DNA of 64,000 nucleotides, taken from NCBI GenBank assembly GCA_032622095.1, contig CP136063.1, positions 81,879,980-81,943,979 of the forward strand, read 5' to 3'. Position numbers and translations under genes: made by a program. Shown in pieces: positions 59,410 through 64,000 of the stretch (its first letter is position 1; each line of letters opens with the position of its first letter). This DNA is from Siphonodentalium dalli. Lineage: Eukaryota > Mollusca > Scaphopoda > Gadilida > Siphonodentaliidae. The notes beneath the pieces are model-generated. The model did not search any database. It had not been told where the DNA came from and worked only from the letters and a program-made list of their open reading frames with translations.

Positions 59410-59640
59410 ATTAACCCGTTTTTCACTAAATCATTGGCGAGTTCAACATGGGCCTCGATTGTTGAACTTAATATGTGAAGATTTCCTTCCAGTTGAAATG
59501 AATCCTTCTGCACTTCTATTATCTTTTCGCCTGCCTGTCGTTTGCTCAATTATCCATGACAACCCCTCCAGATGAATGATATAAGCTATTCTAATGTATA
59601 CGTTTTATGGTGGGAGAATCCATTTGGTAAAGAAAGGGTT
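59410..59640. mobile_element. B element, diverged
   Basis: TTAACCCGTTTTTCACTAAA to GGAGAATCCATTTGGTAAAG and AAGGGTT. Confidence 0.75.
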
Positions 59641-59644
59641 GATA

Positions 59645-60705
59645 AAAAATGGCCTGCATTCTGAAAGCCAATGAACGTTTCTATTGCACGTGTTGCGTTG
59701 TGCACACACAAAGCAATTCAAAACCCAACAATCGAGCAAAACTAAAGATGTTCTCTGATACAACAACAGAGCAGGAGCGTGCGCACCATATGAAACCAAA
59801 GATACAGCTGTTACGTTGTATATTAATAGCAATATCGAACCAGAACAACGGGTTTAAACAAGGTATAATGAATTTACGGCATACATGTATGACAACGATT
59901 AGCATAATCAGATATCGGTCAGATGGACCACCTGCCCAGGAGAGAAAAAATACCATCACAAAAGTACTACACGCACCCATGTCAGGACCATTGAAAATGT
60001 CAGATGAGGATAATGTTCGAATCCATTGTCGCGATCGCAGCTTGCACGGCTTTCACATGGACAGGGCGATTCATTTTTATTTTCAATGAAAACATTCCTA
60101 AAATATCACTCAAAACTGTCTCAAAGACCATTAATTTTTTTAAATACATTTTATGGGCATACAGTTAGGCAAATCTCGGTTCAGATAAGGCGAATATCAG
60201 GTGCAGAACGAATTTTACTTCCAAACAAAGCTTTGTTATGTCGTACTCAGCCCGACAATGCTTTGTTGGACTGAACAGGACGTTGCAATAAAACGAAATC
60301 TTCCACCTGAATCAGCTTCCAGAATACCTGCTAAAGGTGTGGGGGGGGGGGGGGGTCTGGAATGTGCACGTATAAACGAAATCTTTCTATTATTGGTTGA
60401 GTGTTATAACTGCTGATATTTCAGTTTATCAATATGAGAAATGTGTCCAGTTTCACGAGTGCGGCTTTGATTATAGCTTTTCAACTGGAGATTGAGAGAA
60501 AGTAGATAATGGTTGACGTGCACATCATTAAATTGTTTAAAAATAAACTTTATGACAAAACGAAGAATGTAACTCTTTTCCTGTGAGTTTTATGTCAGAT
60601 TTTCAACCCAAAATGACTCGACCTACATGTATAATATGTCATTTCTAGTGTTTCCTGAAAATGTAGATTTTTATCACAGAATTTTAATATGTCTATATAT
60701 ACATG
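59645..60705. other. No gene recognised
   Basis: The 146-codon frame 59649-60089 (plus) is the longest frame on its strand here but overlaps a 99-codon frame on the other strand and shows no domain. A G run lies at 60341-60355. Confidence 0.35.
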
Positions 60706-60713
60706 AAGACTGA

Positions 60714-60846
60714 AACTATACTAAATAGTCATTGACGAGTTAGGACATGCTTTATTCGTGAACATCACTCCTAATGAATAATAAAACATTCCAATGTTAT
60801 ACTGTTATAGGGGCGTGTGAGAATCCATTCAGTATAGAACTGGTTA
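60714..60846. mobile_element. B element, shortened
   Basis: ACTATACTAAATAGTCATTG to GAATCCATTCAGTATAGAAC. The central hairpin is deleted. Confidence 0.7.
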
Positions 60847-60887
60847 GGGACGATTATATAGTCTTCAGATTGGAGCATCAATTTTAA

Positions 60888-61464
60888 AGGGGTACTGTAC
60901 CCAAGATGTTGTTGTTGGTTTCTATAATCCCCGAGTCGGAGAATAAGGTAACAACTTTTCCATTCTTTGAAAGTCTGTTGAGTACGAAGTAGTGTTACGG
61001 ATGGCAAATTTACCGGAATGCAAAAATACAAATTGTCGTTGTCGAGTAAGTTTTGTACAGTTTTCAACCAAATGAATCAAATAAAAATTATATTATATGC
61101 AGAGTAGTCCCATATACTCATTTAAGTTATTGTATCGTCACTAGTCAATGAGTGGCTTGATTTTTCTCCCCGTATAAGCATAATGTTTCAAACGATCGTG
61201 TGTGCAATGGGTTTACTAATCCAGTATCCCTCAATTATAATTTGATTACGTTTTGTACACGGAAATTCGTATGTTAATTTACGCCATTTTATGGCTCCCG
61301 CCATAAATTCAATTTATATTAAATTATTAAATTTTAAGATAGCATATTAACCTGAGCGTTTACAGAATACATCTTCGACTCAAATTACTTATGTTTCTAT
61401 ATAGTATCGATAATAGATCGTTGTTATCACCGGAAATTTATTGAAAATGGCGTACAGTACCCCT
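60888..61464 (+). mobile_element. Q element, full length, TTAA-flanked
   Basis: 577 bp with ends AGGGGTACTGTAC and GTACAGTACCCCT, TTAA at 60884-60887 and 61465-61468. Contains the ATGGCTCCCGCCATAAA hairpin. No transposase. Confidence 0.88.
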
Positions 61465-61469
61465 TTAAG

Positions 61470-62500
61470 CTCGGGATCACCAATAGTTAAACTTTGCTCA
61501 CGTAATCGAAATTGCCGAAATGCAGAACTTGCGACAAAGGAATTAAAAGCTTTGCGCACGTGTGCTCCTTAAATTGAGAGGTTCCAGTCCAATTGTGAAA
61601 ATATTCTGTTCACTTGTCACAATTAGAAATCCATATTATAGTTCTCTATCTGAATGCGTTAACAATTAGCCCAATTTGATGTTCTATCATAACACTTTTG
61701 AGGCGATTTAATTTCGCGGGACTCCTTTCATATGATGACCCAATGCCACATTTATGAAAGGTTTAATTCGCTGGGTGGATTAGGTGGTGCGTAATTTAAC
61801 ATCTTATGAAAGGACATGAAAATGTTTTAATACTAACAGGTATCATGCAGGTATAAAGGCAGGTTGGTCATGCTTTGAAATCAAAGGCTGTCAAATGGTG
61901 CCCGCGCGTTTGCTAATTATACACTCCGCCAAGATTTATCTTTACTTATGCGTCTGCAGTTTGAGTAGTTGTCTATGTATAATGTCTTCTTAATTTACTA
62001 CATGTATACCGTAAAACTGACTAAATAATATTAAGAAGTATAGAGTTAGGAACACGTAACTTAGGTTAGGTAAGTACCAAATGCAGTACGCGCAAATTGA
62101 AATAGGAAATCCATGTATGCAAATATATGTATGACAGCGCTCGCATGCATGTACCAAACATATATAGTATGCATATTATGTCGGAATACATATACGATAT
62201 CGCTATATATAGAGTACAATGAGTATAATACTATATAATATTATCAGATTTATGGAGTCGCTGACTCAGTGTGAGTGTTTATTTCTTCAAATGTACTTGC
62301 TTCTGTAAGCGTGATCGAATTGTCAAATTTTTTGAATCGAAATGGACATTTATCGATCGAAATGGCAAATTGAGATGTCTCAGGTTACCACTCCATACAT
62401 GAATCAACTCAATATTCACGTCTACGGTAATAAATAAATATGTTAGATTGAAATTGAAACTATGCTTGTGCATGGAGGGCTCAGAGCCCCCGTATAGACC
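61470..62500. other. No gene recognised
   Basis: AT-rich with many ATGCATG and ATATAT tracts at 62080-62260. Confidence 0.4.
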
Positions 62501-62508
62501 ACACATAG

Positions 62509-62545
62509 TTAAGTTATCTCAGAACTTAGTTCTGAGATAACTTAA
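62509..62545. repeat. Perfect 37-base hairpin
   Basis: 17-base arms TTAAGTTATCTCAGAAC and its exact complement around the loop TTA. Confidence 0.9.
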
Positions 62546-62674
62546 GTATATACAGATTCTCATAAATTCTTATTCAAATAGGCGGAATGTCGCTGAATCT
62601 CCATGGTAATATACTAAAATGAAAGGGTGAAATATACTGACAATTGTATGGGAAATCGAAATTTTATTGTAATA

Positions 62675-62992
62675 AACGAAATATTCGATTAAGCGATACG
62701 CGATTAACTAAAATTGATGTTACGTGTATCGGCTCAACTTCTCTAATATTGTATATGTGAAATGCGTACGTTCAAACAGCAAAACATGTTGCAGAGACAT
62801 GTAGCACATGCAGGTGAAGCTATGGCATAGCTATATATACATGGAAGTATTCGATTAAGTGATATGCGATTAACATAATGTGATTGTACGTGCATCGGCT
62901 CAATGTCTCTAATGTTGTATATGTTTAAGCCACAGGTGGACTGCGTACACACAAACAGCAGAACCTGTTGTAGAGACATGTAGCATGCGTGC
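62675..62992 (+). repeat. Tandem duplication, about 165-bp spacing
   Basis: ATTCGATTAAG, GCGATTAAC, ATCGGCTCAA, TCTCTAAT and GAGACATGTAGCA recur in the same order in 62675-62810 and 62842-62992. Confidence 0.8.
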
Positions 62993-62999
62993 GTTATGT

Positions 63000-64000
63000 T
63001 TGTTATTCCATGTCGTCCGAGGCGGTCGGACGCCGGCACCCACTGATTGTACTGGATTAACACAGAAGCTGGGTACACACGCCACAACGCTCATTTAAAC
63101 CTGAAAGACAGTTTTTGTTCAGCGAGTAAGTGCGTTCGGCAGCAAATACCACTCTAATTTGGACAACAATTAGCGAAGGGCAAACAAATTCTTCAGAACG
63201 TTTACTCGCAATCAGCCACAAACCACACAAGAGGGAAAGTCCAAAACCACACCCTTGGCCAAGAACGCGGATAGTTCATCACATTTTACAAAACATAGGT
63301 GTGAGTCTCATCCATTTTGATGAGCAAATGTGGTATGTGTCCATCCTTGTTTTGATCCACAAAGTCATTGGCCCTGACATGACCTTGTTATCAAACATTG
63401 ACAGCATGGCAAATGGTTGCATTCTCATGCACACATTTTGCAGAAACTGATGACGTTGGAATTAAATGCAAAAGCCTGAAAGGCAAAATTCAGGGGTCTA
63501 TCTCAGCACAGCTTTCCCATAACGGCTACATATTCCATGTCCAGTCGTGATATCAAAACAACTCCGATTGCACGTCGTGATGTTAAACTACTTAGTTCGA
63601 CGGGATGCACACGCAGAGTTGAAAAATATGCAAGTGCACAATATGGAGAGCATGAAATGATCACACGAACAAAGAAGCGTCAACAAACTAAGAACTAAAT
63701 CCGGTCATCCAGTTCAAGAAATTATCGTGTAAATGTATTCAAATACAATTATAAGCCATGAGAATTTTTGATGGGTAAAGAAATGTCGAATCAAAATAAA
63801 TCGAAAGGAAGGTCAAATCTATTGTGTGACTTTGATGGTTTGGTACCACAATGCTATTCATTATAGGTAGCATCTCCCGAAGTCCAAACAAAGATGATGG
63901 GGCGATTTGCTGTGTGACACGCCAGGTAAACACAGACCCTGCAGAGGGTATAACGGGACAGAGAGGACAGTTTGTACATATTGTGAAGACAATCCGTATG
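63000..64000. other. No gene recognised
   Basis: Moderately GC-rich. The 106-codon frame 63130-63450 (plus) has no recognisable domain. Confidence 0.35.

Noticed and set aside
59649-60089. 146-codon frame on the plus strand
   Set aside because: No recognisable domain, and the opposite strand is also open over most of it.

Overview
The window looks like AT-rich genomic DNA from an animal, most probably a mollusc or a related lophotrochozoan. The reasons are intron-rich genes with GT-AG splice sites, metazoan protein families, no operons or bacterial signals, and a very dense load of short palindromic transposable elements plus a tRNA-derived SINE. The species cannot be named from this sequence. 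Two protein-coding loci are supported, both on the minus strand. Neither has its 5' end visible. Almost everything else is repeat. || Gene 1 is a polo-like kinase of the PLK2/PLK3 type. Twelve coding exons run from 50436 down to 20726. They cover the kinase domain from the glycine loop to the C-lobe, a linker, both polo boxes and the stop codon, about 586 residues. The catalytic Lys, HRD and DFG motifs, the T-loop threonine, the polo-box Trp and the His-x-Lys phosphopeptide pincer are all present. Eleven intron phases agree. The one break is a single extra base at 40200-40201, inside the N-lobe exon, which shifts the frame. The exon for the N-terminus and the first half of the glycine loop was not found. 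|| Gene 2 is represented only by the last coding exon (14801-14945) of an LHFPL-family tetraspan membrane protein. Its upstream exons were not recognised in the 5.5 kb between it and the kinase gene. || Layout: 1-12.9 kb holds dispersed and tandem repeats, including an inverted 500-bp pair, three copies of a 450-bp repeat, a 168-bp tandem triplet and a 1.27-kb TTAA-flanked element. 12.9-14.4 kb is minor repeats. 14.5-15.0 kb is the LHFPL end. 15-20.5 kb is foldback elements. 20.5-50.4 kb is the kinase gene with introns packed with elements. 50.4-64 kb is mostly unassigned sequence with scattered elements and no recognised gene. || At least seven non-autonomous element families recur. I use these working names: T (220-bp palindrome, ends CAGTAATGC, TA target), P (469 bp, ends AGGTACTCAA, TTAA target), Q (ends AGGGGTACTGTAC, TTAA), R (ends AGGCCCACTTAATTTTCG, TTAA), B (ends near CCCTTTCTATACTAAAT, TTAA), D (ends near CCCTTTCATG, holding arms with CTCTTATATATGCGAG, TTAA) and C (paired foldback arms around GGTCCCCAGAGGGTGAATTT). 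Nested insertions inside this one window give target-site duplications and a relative order: B before T and D, and T before P. No transposase gene was seen. No new multi-gene system was found. The most useful observations are the kinase frameshift, the nesting and target-site evidence, and elements lying within a few bases of kinase splice sites.
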